NCBI GenBank assembly: GCA_964424335.1
Contig: CAYRIY010000089.1
Coordinates: 1-14,385 of the forward strand
Direction: 5' to 3'
Length of the DNA: 14,385 nt
Source of the DNA: CAYRIY01 sp964424335
GTDB lineage: Bacteria; Bacillota; Limnochordia; DTU080; RSA5
Made by a program: the position numbers and the translations under genes. Positions 6,563-14,372 of the stretch are shown here, piece after piece. Positions within the stretch are counted from its first letter, which is position 1, and each line of letters opens with the position of its first letter. The notes under the pieces are model-generated. The model searched no databases, had not been told where the DNA came from, and saw nothing but the letters and a program-made list of their open reading frames with translations.

Positions 6563-8026
6563 ATGGCGGGACGTCCCAATGTTGTGCTCATCATGGCGGA
6601 TCAATGGCGCGGCGATGCGCTCAGCATCGGGGGGCATCCCGTCGTTCACACGCCCGCAGTCGACCAGTTGGCCCTCGGCGGCGTGCGGTTTGAGCGGGCG
6701 TACTCGGCAACGCCTACGTGCATCCCGGCCCGCATCTCCCTTTTGACGGGGCTCTCCCCTAGAACGCACGGGTTTGTAGGCTTTCGGACCGGGGTGCCGT
6801 GGGATTATCCGGTGACGATCGCGAGCGAGTTTACAAGGCACGGTTATCAGACCCAGGCGATCGGCAAGATGCACGCTCACCCTGAGCGCGCTCAGATGGG
6901 ATTTCAAAACGTCATTCTCCACAGTGCCATGGGCATCGTCCGCGACGCGACGCGGCAAGGAAAAGATCCAGGTTTGGTAGACGACTACATTCCCTGGCTT
7001 CGCCAACATCTCGGACCGGACGCCGACCCCTTCGACCACGGTCTTGATAGCAACTCGTACGTCGTGCGTCCCTGGAACAAACCGGAAAGCCTCCACTACC
7101 ACAATTTTGTGACGACGCATGCCGCGGAGTTTCTGCGCCGCCGAGATACTCAAAAGCCGTTCTTTCTTTTCTTGTCGTACAATGGCCCCCACCCGCCGCT
7201 CGATCCACCCGAGTGGGCCCTCGATCAGTATCTGGGGGCCTCGATGCCGTCGCCGCCGATCGGCGACTGGGCGCAAAGCTTCTTGGAGCGCTACGGTCAG
7301 CCCCACCACCAAAGCCCCCTCATCGCAAAGATGCGCGAGGATATGTACCAAAGGGCTAGGGCCGGCTATTACGCTCACATCACCCACGTCGACCACCAGA
7401 TCAACCGCTTCTTAGAGATGCTCTCGGCCTACGGAGTCCGCGAGAACACCTACATTTGCTTCGTGTCGGACCACGGCGACATGCTCGGCGATCACCACAT
7501 GTTTCGAAAAGGGTTCCCATACGAGGGGTCCGCTCGTGTGCCACTCGTGCTTGCGGGGCCAACGGGAAGCGGCATCGCCCGCAATGCTGCCGTCGACGCC
7601 GTGGTGGAGCTGCGGGACATTTTCCCGACACTCATGGAATGTGCGGGTCTGCCGGTGCCTGATAGCGTCGAAGGCAAGAGCTTCCTTGCGGCCGCGCGAG
7701 GCGAGACGAGCCCACTACGCCCCTACCTCCACGGAGAGCACGTCCTCCTGGGGCAATCGATCCAATGGCTCGTGGACGGGCGGGAGAAATACGTCTGGTA
7801 CAGCGGTTCCGGCGAGGAGCAACTCTTTGACCTGCAAGCAGACCCCCACGAAGAACGAAACCTTGCGGTCCGAGATGAGCACCGCGCAAGGCTCGAGTTG
7901 TGGCGGCGGCGACTGATCGAAGAGCTGCGTGACCGCGAAGAAGGGTTTACCGACGGGGTGCGCCTCATTCCCGGGCGGCCGGTACAGGCATGCTTGGCTC
8001 ACATTCGAAGTAAGTTTGGCCTGTAA
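6563..8026 (+). CDS. Type I (formylglycine-dependent) sulfatase 1
   Basis: This 487-residue member of the alkaline phosphatase superfamily hydrolyses sulfate (or related) esters. C53 lies in TPTCIPARISLLTG, matching the C-x-P-(S/A)-R motif whose cysteine is converted to formylglycine. Likely metal ligands are D12 and Q13 (MADQWRGD) and D303 and H304 (SDHGDMLGDH). Sulfate-binding or general acid/base candidates are K102 and H104 (GKMH), H210 and K316. The D-Q and D-H pairs are as found in choline-sulfatase and phosphonate-monoesterase-like members, so the substrate class is open. There is no signal peptide, so it should act in the cytoplasm. AAAGGA lies 10 bases before the ATG. The gap after the binding-protein gene is 62 bases. 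It is clearly paralogous to the second sulfatase. The activating formylglycine enzyme is not encoded here. Confidence 0.95.
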   Translation: MAGRPNVVLIMADQWRGDALSIGGHPVVHTPAVDQLALGGVRFERAYSATPTCIPARISLLTGLSPRTHGFVGFRTGVPWDYPVTIASEFTRHGYQTQAIGKMHAHPERAQMGFQNVILHSAMGIVRDATRQGKDPGLVDDYIPWLRQHLGPDADPFDHGLDSNSYVVRPWNKPESLHYHNFVTTHAAEFLRRRDTQKPFFLFLSYNGPHPPLDPPEWALDQYLGASMPSPPIGDWAQSFLERYGQPHHQSPLIAKMREDMYQRARAGYYAHITHVDHQINRFLEMLSAYGVRENTYICFVSDHGDMLGDHHMFRKGFPYEGSARVPLVLAGPTGSGIARNAAVDAVVELRDIFPTLMECAGLPVPDSVEGKSFLAAARGETSPLRPYLHGEHVLLGQSIQWLVDGREKYVWYSGSGEEQLFDLQADPHEERNLAVRDEHRARLELWRRRLIEELRDREEGFTDGVRLIPGRPVQACLAHIRSKFGL

Positions 8027-8074
8027 TTCGACCGCCCGTCAAAACAGCGTTTTACCGAGGGGAGTAACTTAAGC

Positions 8075-9634
8075 ATGTCTTTGGAAAACCTGTATTACTA
8101 TCGTCCTGTGACACCAAGCAGCAGCCCCAGAGTCGTCGACGCGGACCTCTGCATCTACGGCGGGACGTCTGCGGGCGTCGCAGCGGCGCTGCAGGCCAAG
8201 CGGATGGGTCTCAAAGTCGTGATCGCCGAGTTTGGGCGGCATCTGGGCGGACTTAGCGCGAGCGGCCTCGGAGCGACCGACATCGGCAACAAGGCGGCGA
8301 TCGGAGGGATCTCCCGCTCGTTCTACCGCACGCTGGGCCAGGTGTATCCCGACCATCCCACACGAGACGTCGACGGCTCGGTGTGGACCTTCGAGCCGCA
8401 CGCGGCCGAGACGATCTTCAACGACTGGGTGGGCGAAAACGACATTCCCGTCTACTTCGAACAGCACTTGGCCCGGGTCGAAACGTCCAGCGGCCGCATC
8501 GTCGAGATCGCCATGGAGGACAACACGGTCTACCGGGCGAGGGCCTACATCGATGCCACCTACGAAGGCGACCTCATGGCGATGGCGGGCGTCTCCTACC
8601 ACGTCGGACGGGAATCAAACGCCGTTTACAAAGAGACGATCAACGGGATTCACTTCGGGAGCCCACATCACATGTTCTACGCCTGGGTCGACCCGTACGT
8701 CGTTCCAGGAAAGCCGGACAGTGGGCTCATATGGGGCGTCCAAGATGCGGAACCAGGCTACCAAGGCCAGGGCGACTCGAGCGTCCAGGCGTACAACTTC
8801 CGCATCTGCCTCACCAACGTTCCCGAAAATCGGGTTCCTTTCCCTGAACCTCCCGGCTACGATCCCGATCAATTTACTTTGATGGCCAGATACCTCGCCG
8901 CAGGGGTCTGGGACGCCATGCGCCTGCACAAGATGATGCCGCGGGGCAAGACCGACCTAAACAACAAGGGCGCCGTGTCGACCGACATGATCGGCATGAA
9001 CCACGAGTGGCCCGAGGCCAGTTACAAGCGGCGTGAAGAGCTTTTTCAAGAGCATTTCCGCTACAACTTGGGGCTCCTCTACTTCTTGTCCAACGACGAT
9101 CGGGTGCCTGACCACGTCCGAGAAGAGGTCAGGCAGTGGGGTCTGACAAAGGATGAGTTCCAGTCGACCGGCGGTTGGCCACACGCCCTCTACGTCCGGG
9201 AAGGACGCCGGATGAAGAGCGACGTCGTCATGACCGAGAACCACTGCCGCAAGTACGTCAAAGCCGAGGATCCGGTGGGCCTTGCAGCGTACACGATGGA
9301 TTCGCACAACTGCAGGCGCATCGTGATCGACGGCCGTGCGGTCAACGAGGGAAACGTCGAAGTCCCCCCGACGTCTCCGTACGGCATCTCATACAGGTCC
9401 ATCGTCCCCAAGGGCGAAGAGTGCACCAACCTGCTTGTGCCGGTCGCCTTGTCGAGCTCGCACATCGCATTCGGTTCGATTCGAATGGAGCCGGTATTCA
9501 TGGTGCTCGGCCAATCGGCCGCCACGGCCGCTGCCATCGCGCTCGATCGCGCGTGCGCAGTTCAAGACGTTCCATACCCAGCGCTAAAGGAGCGCCTCCT
9601 CGCCGACGGGCAGGTCCTCGACTGGGCGGACTAG
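8075..9634 (+). CDS. FAD-dependent oxidoreductase (FAD_oxidored family)
   Basis: The 519-residue flavoprotein starts with an FAD-binding Rossmann fold: DADLCIYGGTSAGVAAALQA (residues 23-42, G29/G30/G34), with an acidic residue E52 at the end of the second strand and then the HLGGLSASGLGATDIG segment. The C-terminus has the family block SSSHIAFGSIRMEPVFMVLGQSAATAAAIAL, which closes the cofactor site. The family is commonly seen with polysaccharide and sulfated-sugar catabolic genes; most members lack a proven reaction, and labels such as xanthan-lyase-like are transferred by similarity. No signal peptide is present. GAGGGGAG ends 10 bases before the ATG. It sits between two sulfatases, so it may oxidise the same substrate before or after desulfation; that is inference. 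Confidence 0.9.
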   Translation: MSLENLYYYRPVTPSSSPRVVDADLCIYGGTSAGVAAALQAKRMGLKVVIAEFGRHLGGLSASGLGATDIGNKAAIGGISRSFYRTLGQVYPDHPTRDVDGSVWTFEPHAAETIFNDWVGENDIPVYFEQHLARVETSSGRIVEIAMEDNTVYRARAYIDATYEGDLMAMAGVSYHVGRESNAVYKETINGIHFGSPHHMFYAWVDPYVVPGKPDSGLIWGVQDAEPGYQGQGDSSVQAYNFRICLTNVPENRVPFPEPPGYDPDQFTLMARYLAAGVWDAMRLHKMMPRGKTDLNNKGAVSTDMIGMNHEWPEASYKRREELFQEHFRYNLGLLYFLSNDDRVPDHVREEVRQWGLTKDEFQSTGGWPHALYVREGRRMKSDVVMTENHCRKYVKAEDPVGLAAYTMDSHNCRRIVIDGRAVNEGNVEVPPTSPYGISYRSIVPKGEECTNLLVPVALSSSHIAFGSIRMEPVFMVLGQSAATAAAIALDRACAVQDVPYPALKERLLADGQVLDWAD

Positions 9635-9662
9635 GAACTGATTGCCAAAGGAGACCTCGGTC

Positions 9663-11072
9663 ATGAGCCGCGAGCGCCCAAACATCGTGTTGATCACCGC
9701 CGACGGCTGGAGAGGCGATGCCCTTGGGATTGCGGGCCATCCGGACGTGCGGACGCCGAACATCGACGCGCTTGCCCTGTCTGGCGCCGTTTTTCGCCGC
9801 GCCTACTCGCCAACGCCGACCTGTGTGCCCGCCCGGCGGACGATCATGTCGGGTCAAACGGCGTTTACGCACGGCGTGATCGGCGCCGCCGACCGAGTCC
9901 CGTGGGAATTTGAGCACACGCTGCCAGGAGAGCTCAAAGCCGCGGGATACCAAACCCATGCCGTAGGGCTGATGCACTTTACCCCGCAAAGGGCGCGCCT
10001 TGGGTTTGACAGCATCGTCCTGCACGAGGCCACTCGCCGCACGACGCCCGATTACGTAGACGACTACTACGATTGGCTCAGACAGTTCACACACGTCGAC
10101 GACCGCTTGATCGGAGTGGACTCAAACTCCTGGATCGCACGCCCGACCCATTTGCCGGAATGGCAGCATCCCACGACGTGGACCGTGACCGAGGCGATCA
10201 AGTTTTTGAGCAGACGGGATCCTCAATGTCCGTTTTTTCTTTGGGTGTCGTTTCATCGGCCGCACGCGCCGTTTGACCCGCCGGAGGCGTACTTCGACAT
10301 GTACGTGGACCAAGACTTGCGCCCGCCCGCCATTGGCGATTGGGCCCGTCCCGCTCCCCAAGGCATTCCCGACCCAAATGCCTGGCGAGCGGCCCTGCCG
10401 CCCGATGAGATGAGGAGGACCCAGGCCGGATACTACGGGCTCCTCACGCACATCGACCACCAAGTGGGCAGGCTCGTCCAGGCGCTTCGTTCCTGCGGAC
10501 TCCTTTCGGATACCGCAATCATGTTTACGGCAGACCACGGCGACATGTTGGGGGACCACTACCTGCTGCGCAAGAGCTACGCCTACGAGGGCTCGGCGCA
10601 CATCCCGTGGGTGCTCCGTCTGCCAAACGGCAGGCAACCGATCCGCCGCTCCGTCGACCAAGTCGTGGCTCTTCAAGACGTGATGCCCACACTGCTTGAC
10701 ATCGCCGGCGTGCCCGTTCCCGAAACGGTTGAGGGCATGAGCGTCCTGCCCCTGCTCGAGGGAGAGCCCGCTTGGAGGGAGTTTGTACACGGCGAGCATG
10801 CGGCCTGTTACGCGGCGGAGAACGCCATGCAGTACCTCACGGACGGGCTGGAAAAGTACATCTGGTTTCCCCCCACCGGCGAGGAGCAACTCTTCGACTT
10901 GGCAAAGGACCCACGGGAGTGTCACAACTTGGCCGCTGAGCCCGAGCACGAATCAAGAGTTGCGCACTGGCGCGGCAAGCTCGTAGCCCTGCTCGAACGT
11001 CGAAGCGATCCGCTTACGGCCGGCGGTCGCCTCGTTCCTCAACCCTGGGACAGACCGATCGTCCCCCGATAG
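9663..11072 (+). CDS. Type I sulfatase 2, with altered active-site residues
   Basis: The 469-residue protein is a paralogue of sulfatase 1. The formylglycine site is kept: C54 in TPTCVPARRTIMSG. Metal residues D14, D291 and H292 (TADHGDMLGDH) are also kept, with H105, H201 and K304. Two positions differ. The residue after D14 is glycine (TADGWRGD), where sulfatase 1 and most relatives have D, Q or N. The GKxH lysine is leucine (GLMH, L103). The fold looks complete, including the C-terminal EEQLFDLAKDPRECHNLA block, so it may act on another ester class or be weakened rather than dead. I chose ATG 9663 because AAGGAG at 9648-9653 lies inside the longer frame that begins with TTG at 9642. No signal peptide is seen. 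It starts 28 bases after the flavoprotein gene. Confidence 0.93.
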   Translation: MSRERPNIVLITADGWRGDALGIAGHPDVRTPNIDALALSGAVFRRAYSPTPTCVPARRTIMSGQTAFTHGVIGAADRVPWEFEHTLPGELKAAGYQTHAVGLMHFTPQRARLGFDSIVLHEATRRTTPDYVDDYYDWLRQFTHVDDRLIGVDSNSWIARPTHLPEWQHPTTWTVTEAIKFLSRRDPQCPFFLWVSFHRPHAPFDPPEAYFDMYVDQDLRPPAIGDWARPAPQGIPDPNAWRAALPPDEMRRTQAGYYGLLTHIDHQVGRLVQALRSCGLLSDTAIMFTADHGDMLGDHYLLRKSYAYEGSAHIPWVLRLPNGRQPIRRSVDQVVALQDVMPTLLDIAGVPVPETVEGMSVLPLLEGEPAWREFVHGEHAACYAAENAMQYLTDGLEKYIWFPPTGEEQLFDLAKDPRECHNLAAEPEHESRVAHWRGKLVALLERRSDPLTAGGRLVPQPWDRPIVPR

Positions 11073-11168
11073 CGCGCGACCAGCGCTTTCCATGTGATTC
11101 CCAATCCCTTGCTGGGAAGTACTAGTCCAGTAGGCATCGATCCCGTGTGACCGGAAAGGGCGATCGAC

Positions 11169-11729
11169 ATGGAGGGCGACCGGCGCGACGCGGTCATCGA
11201 GCGCCGAGATGACGTCGGCAACCATTTGAAAGGGATTCTAAACGGCGGTTTCGGACTGATTCAAGGCCTCGGCATGACCTTGAAACACCTATTTGAGCCG
11301 CCGGTGACGATCCAATACCCGGACGAGCGGTGGGAGCCGGCTCACGGTTACCGCGGCGTACCCGTGCTGACGATCGACGAAGAGACGGGCGAACTCAAGT
11401 GCGTCGGCTGCCAAGCGTGCGCCCGAGCCTGTCCGCCTCAAGTGATTCACATCGAGACGTCGCGCAAAGAGGATCCCGACGACCGCAAAAAATTGAACAT
11501 TGACGCCTTCTCCATCGATATGAGCCGCTGCATGCTCTGCAATCTGTGCGTCGAGGCCTGCCCTTTCGAGGCTATCACCATGTCGTCGCACTACGAGATG
11601 GCCGATTACGATCTCGAGGGGATCGTCTTTGACAAAGAAGAGCTCGTCGAGTTGTACAAGCGCACCAACACCGCCATGGTTCACTCAGGGCACAGTTGGA
11701 CGCCGGACGAGCCCGAGGATAAAGAGTGA
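11169..11729 (+). CDS. nuoI: NADH-quinone oxidoreductase subunit I (2x[4Fe-4S] ferredoxin)
   Basis: NuoI carries clusters N6a and N6b, which pass electrons toward NuoB in respiratory complex I. The 186-residue protein has the family N-terminus GLIQGLGMTLKHLFEPPVTIQYPDE (about residues 29-53), which packs against the membrane arm. Two CxxCxxCxxxCP motifs follow: C78/C81/C84/C88 and C121/C124/C127/C131. The HYEMADYDLEGIVFDKEELV segment is also typical. The tail after residue 165 is acidic. GGAAAGGG ends 8 bases before the ATG. It reads opposite to nuoB-nuoC-nuoD and converges on them, whereas nuoI normally follows nuoH in the same operon. A ferredoxin-like subunit of a related hydrogenase is possible, but the NuoI-specific flanks favour complex I. 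Confidence 0.92.
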   Translation: MEGDRRDAVIERRDDVGNHLKGILNGGFGLIQGLGMTLKHLFEPPVTIQYPDERWEPAHGYRGVPVLTIDEETGELKCVGCQACARACPPQVIHIETSRKEDPDDRKKLNIDAFSIDMSRCMLCNLCVEACPFEAITMSSHYEMADYDLEGIVFDKEELVELYKRTNTAMVHSGHSWTPDEPEDKE

Positions 11730-11735
11730 GATGAG

Positions 11736-12032
11736 ATGAAAGCGGATAAGGAGTCGTGGAGCGTGACAAGGCGCGATCCGCCGCGAGCTACATTTGACGC
11801 GGCCGTGAAGTATTTGGAGGAACAGGGATTTAAGCTCACCCACCACACCTTTGGCCCCAAGCGCCGAATCGACCTCGGTTGGCCGGACGACCGGCGCGGC
11901 ATCCGCCTTCCCGAGTGGCGTGTCGTAGAAATCGCTGAGGCCTGGAAAAAGCAAAGCGACTCCAAAGGCGCGGCGCCCAAAGATGCGCCAGACGAACCCC
12001 CCGCCGGCGCCGACCAAGGCACAGGCGCTTAA
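11736..12032 (+). CDS. 98-residue protein of unknown function downstream of nuoI
   Basis: I do not recognise this protein. Its ATG is 6 bases after the nuoI stop codon, so it is probably co-transcribed and translationally coupled with nuoI; a GAGTGAGATGAG stretch precedes it. The first half is mixed and could fold (ATFDAAVKYLEEQGFKLTHHTF, then a charged KRRIDLGWPDDRRGIRLPEWRVVEIAEAWKKQ segment). The last 30 residues are rich in A, P, D, K and G and look disordered. There is no cysteine, signal peptide or membrane segment. It could be a small accessory factor for the NuoI subunit, but only its position suggests this. Confidence 0.6.
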   Translation: MKADKESWSVTRRDPPRATFDAAVKYLEEQGFKLTHHTFGPKRRIDLGWPDDRRGIRLPEWRVVEIAEAWKKQSDSKGAAPKDAPDEPPAGADQGTGA

Positions 12033-12069
12033 AACGCCGAACGACGAGCGACAAGCCGCGCTCCTGCCC

Positions 12070-13299
12070 CTATCGGTCTACTTCCCCCAGCACGATGTCG
12101 ATGCTGCCGATGATCGCGACGAGGTCTGCCACCATGTGACCGGGGCCGATTCGCTCCAGGATCTGCAGATTGGAAAAGGACGGCGCTCTCCATTTCAGCC
12201 GGTACGGTTGATCCGTCCCATCGCTCACCAAAAGGCAGCCAAGGTCGCCCCGAGGCGACTCGACGTGCGCGTAGACGCTTGCGCCCCGAGGCGGCTTGAG
12301 CCTGCGGGGGAGCTTGGCCAGGATCGGCCCTTTGCGGGGATAGTCCTTCATCGCCTGCCTAACGATCTTCATCGACTCCTCGATCTCGCGCAGGCGGACG
12401 ATGTAACGATCGAACACGTCGCCCTTCTCCCCCACCGGGATCTCGAAATCGAAGCGGTGGTAGATCGAGTAAGGATCCGCTCGACGCACGTCGTACGCAA
12501 CCCCTGAGCCGCGCAAAGTTGGCCCCGAGCAGCCGTAAGAGACGGCGTCTTCTCGGGCAATCACGCCCACGCCCTGCGTGCGGGCCTTGAAGATCGGATT
12601 GTTCGTGAGCAGCGTGTGATACTCATCGAGCGAGCGCTTAAGGTCCTCGAACGTCTTGTCCAGCATGCGCTCGAACCCTTCGGGGAAGTCGTTGCGCACG
12701 CCCCCGATCCGAAAGAACTGTGGAAAAATCCTTCCTCCCGTGACGAGCTCGTTGATGTCGTAGATGCGTTCCCGCTGCTCAAACGCCCACAGGAACGGCG
12801 TCGTCGCGCCAAGATCGAGCGCGAACGTGCCAAACCAGATCAGATGGCTGCCGATTCGGTTCAACTCCGCCATGATCACCCGGATATACTCGGCCCGCTC
12901 CGGCGCCTCGATCTCGAGCAATCGCTCAGCGGCAAGGCAGTAGACGTGCTCGTTCAAGACGCCGGCGAGGTAGTCGTTGCGGTCGACAAAGGGAGCCAGT
13001 TGCGGAAACTGCCACGTCTCAGCGAACTTTTCAAAGGAACGATGGAGGTACCCGATGTCGACCGCAAGGCGAACCACCTGTTCGCCGTCGAGTCGGACCG
13101 CGAGTCGCAACACCCCGTGTGTGCTTGGATGCTGCGGCCCCATGCTGAGCTCGAGAAACTTGCTGCCGTCCTCAAGCTTTTCCCCTTCCGGCGGTCCGTC
13201 GATCTGCATCGTGACAGCCTTTTCGGGCTCCATCAACGTCGTCTGCTCTCGCTCGGGCAAACCTTTCGCCGCCCCTCTTTCCGAAAATCCGTCTAACAT
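12070..13299 (-). CDS. nuoD: NADH-quinone oxidoreductase subunit D
   Basis: NuoD is the 49-kDa-type subunit that, with NuoB, forms the quinone-binding cavity of complex I. Clear hallmarks are LELSMGPQHPSTHGVLRL near the N-terminus, GYLHRSFEKFAE, the DRNDYLAGVLNEH segment, GGRIFPQFFRIGGVRNDFP, GDLGCLLVSDGTDQPYRLKWRAPSFSNLQ, and the canonical C-terminal end IIGSIDIVLGEVDR. The start is uncertain. ATG 13299 gives 409 residues and lies 28 bases after nuoC with a weak GTGGGG-type site. ATG 13233 and ATG 13212 (the last with AAAAGG at good spacing) give 387 and 380 residues, closer to the usual NuoD length. nuoC and nuoB precede it on the same strand. nuoH, its usual downstream neighbour, is absent; a convergent gene ends 37 bases away. 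Confidence 0.95.
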   Translation of the reverse strand: MLDGFSERGAAKGLPEREQTTLMEPEKAVTMQIDGPPEGEKLEDGSKFLELSMGPQHPSTHGVLRLAVRLDGEQVVRLAVDIGYLHRSFEKFAETWQFPQLAPFVDRNDYLAGVLNEHVYCLAAERLLEIEAPERAEYIRVIMAELNRIGSHLIWFGTFALDLGATTPFLWAFEQRERIYDINELVTGGRIFPQFFRIGGVRNDFPEGFERMLDKTFEDLKRSLDEYHTLLTNNPIFKARTQGVGVIAREDAVSYGCSGPTLRGSGVAYDVRRADPYSIYHRFDFEIPVGEKGDVFDRYIVRLREIEESMKIVRQAMKDYPRKGPILAKLPRRLKPPRGASVYAHVESPRGDLGCLLVSDGTDQPYRLKWRAPSFSNLQILERIGPGHMVADLVAIIGSIDIVLGEVDR

Positions 13300-13327
13300 G
13301 CGTCCCCACTTGCCGCCCACGCGAGCT

Positions 13328-13837
13328 CTAGCGCTTACTCGCCGCGTCCTTGGCCAACGTCTCCCTGCCCACGCCGAGGTTTGGCTTTTGGTCCTCGAAA
13401 TCTTTGCGCAAGGGGTGGCCCTCAAACTCCTCCATCATGAGAATGCGGCGGAGGTTTGGGTTTTCTTCGAACGTGACGCCGAACATGTCCCACACCTCAC
13501 GCTCGTGCCATTCGGCGGTCGACCAGACCGACGCGACGCTCCTTAGGCTCGCGCCCGGCCTATCGTCCAGTTTGGTTCCGATCGCGAGCCTCGCATCTCC
13601 AATCCTTCCGGTCTGATCACTTATGCGATAAACGTGCGCCAAGACTTGTAGATACCCGTCGTCAAGGTAGTGAACGGCCGTCAGGCTGGCAAGGAAATCC
13701 AGATCGAGCTCGTCTCGGATCCACCGGCACGCCGGAAGCCAAACCTCGTTTTTTACTTCCACGTACGGCCAGCCGTCATGAGTGATCTCGTGCGTTGACT
13801 CCGGGAATCGATCCGACACCTTTTGGGCCAAGGACAC
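13328..13837 (-). CDS. nuoC: NADH-quinone oxidoreductase subunit C
   Basis: NuoC is the 30-kDa-type subunit of the complex I peripheral arm. The protein has 169 residues from GTG 13837. Family marks are FLASLTAVHYLDDGYLQVLAHVYRI, a W-x-E-REVWDMFGVTF block (STAEWHEREVWDMFGVTFEE), and NLRRILMMEEFEGHPLRKDFE near the C-terminus. The usual GHP of the FEGHP.LRRIL motif is EENP here. Two starts are possible. GTG 13837 has AAAGGGGG about 11 bases upstream; TTG 13864 gives 178 residues. Either one overlaps the end of nuoB, by 62 or 89 bases. It is not fused to NuoD, which starts 28 bases after its stop or further on. Confidence 0.93.
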   Translation of the reverse strand: MSLAQKVSDRFPESTHEITHDGWPYVEVKNEVWLPACRWIRDELDLDFLASLTAVHYLDDGYLQVLAHVYRISDQTGRIGDARLAIGTKLDDRPGASLRSVASVWSTAEWHEREVWDMFGVTFEENPNLRRILMMEEFEGHPLRKDFEDQKPNLGVGRETLAKDAASKR

Positions 13838-14372
13838 GTCCGTTTTCGCCCCCTTTGGCGGCAAGTCGGCGATCTTCGTCCAGCTCGACGAAGACCGGCG
13901 ATTTGGAACCGCTTGCGATTTTCTCCTGGAGTTTTAACACGCCGTAGAGTAAGGCCTCCGGCCTGGGCGGACATCCTGGCACGTAAACGTCCGTCGGGAT
14001 CAGCTTGTCCACGCCGTCGACGACGTTGTACCCTTGGTGATAGGGTCCGCCGTTCGAGGCGCAAGCGCCCATGGCGATCACCCATCGGGGCTCTGCCATC
14101 TGATCGTAAAGGCGTTTGATCCGCGGCGCCATTTTCTGATTGACCGTGCCTGCAACGATCATGAGGTCCGCCTGCCGAGGCGAAGCGCGAAAGATCATGC
14201 CAAAGCGATCAAAGTCGTACCGCGACGCTCCGGTCGCCATCATTTCGATCGCGCAGCATGCGAGTCCGAAAAGCAGGTACCAAAGGGACGACTTGCGCGC
14301 CATGTTCACCATGCGGTCGAGTCGCGCCGTCAGCACGCCGGGTAAGTTTCCACCGTTTTGCAGCTCCGACAT
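13776..14372 (-). CDS. nuoB: NADH-quinone oxidoreductase subunit B
   Basis: NuoB holds cluster N2, the last iron-sulfur centre before quinone. The 198-residue protein has the full ligand set: adjacent C39 and C40 (FGLACCAIEMMATG), C104 (GACASNGGPY) and C134 (VPGCPPRPEAL). Other conserved stretches are FRASPRQADLMIVAGTVNQKMAP and WVIAMGACAS. AAGGAG lies 7 bases before the ATG. Residues after about 160 are a low-conservation tail, and the last 20-30 residues are encoded by DNA that also encodes the start of nuoC. It is the first Nuo gene seen on this strand; nuoA probably lies just beyond the right edge. Confidence 0.96.
   Translation of the reverse strand: MSELQNGGNLPGVLTARLDRMVNMARKSSLWYLLFGLACCAIEMMATGASRYDFDRFGMIFRASPRQADLMIVAGTVNQKMAPRIKRLYDQMAEPRWVIAMGACASNGGPYHQGYNVVDGVDKLIPTDVYVPGCPPRPEALLYGVLKLQEKIASGSKSPVFVELDEDRRLAAKGGENGRVLGPKGVGSIPGVNARDHS

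Noticed and set aside
6542..7396. 284-codon minus-strand frame opposite sulfatase 1
   Set aside because: It is fully antisense to a sulfatase with intact motifs; no family or ribosome binding site supports it.
10122..10949. 275-codon minus-strand frame opposite sulfatase 2
   Set aside because: It is a mirror frame of conserved sulfatase coding sequence, as with the frame opposite sulfatase 1.
11073..11168. Terminator or promoter between sulfatase 2 and nuoI
   Set aside because: A 6-bp stem (TTCCCA/TGGGAA) is present but has no following T-run, and no -35/-10 pair is convincing. Whether nuoI is transcribed separately is left open.
12616..13296. 226-codon plus-strand frame opposite nuoD
   Set aside because: nuoD on the other strand is unambiguous, and the plus-strand translation matches no family I know.
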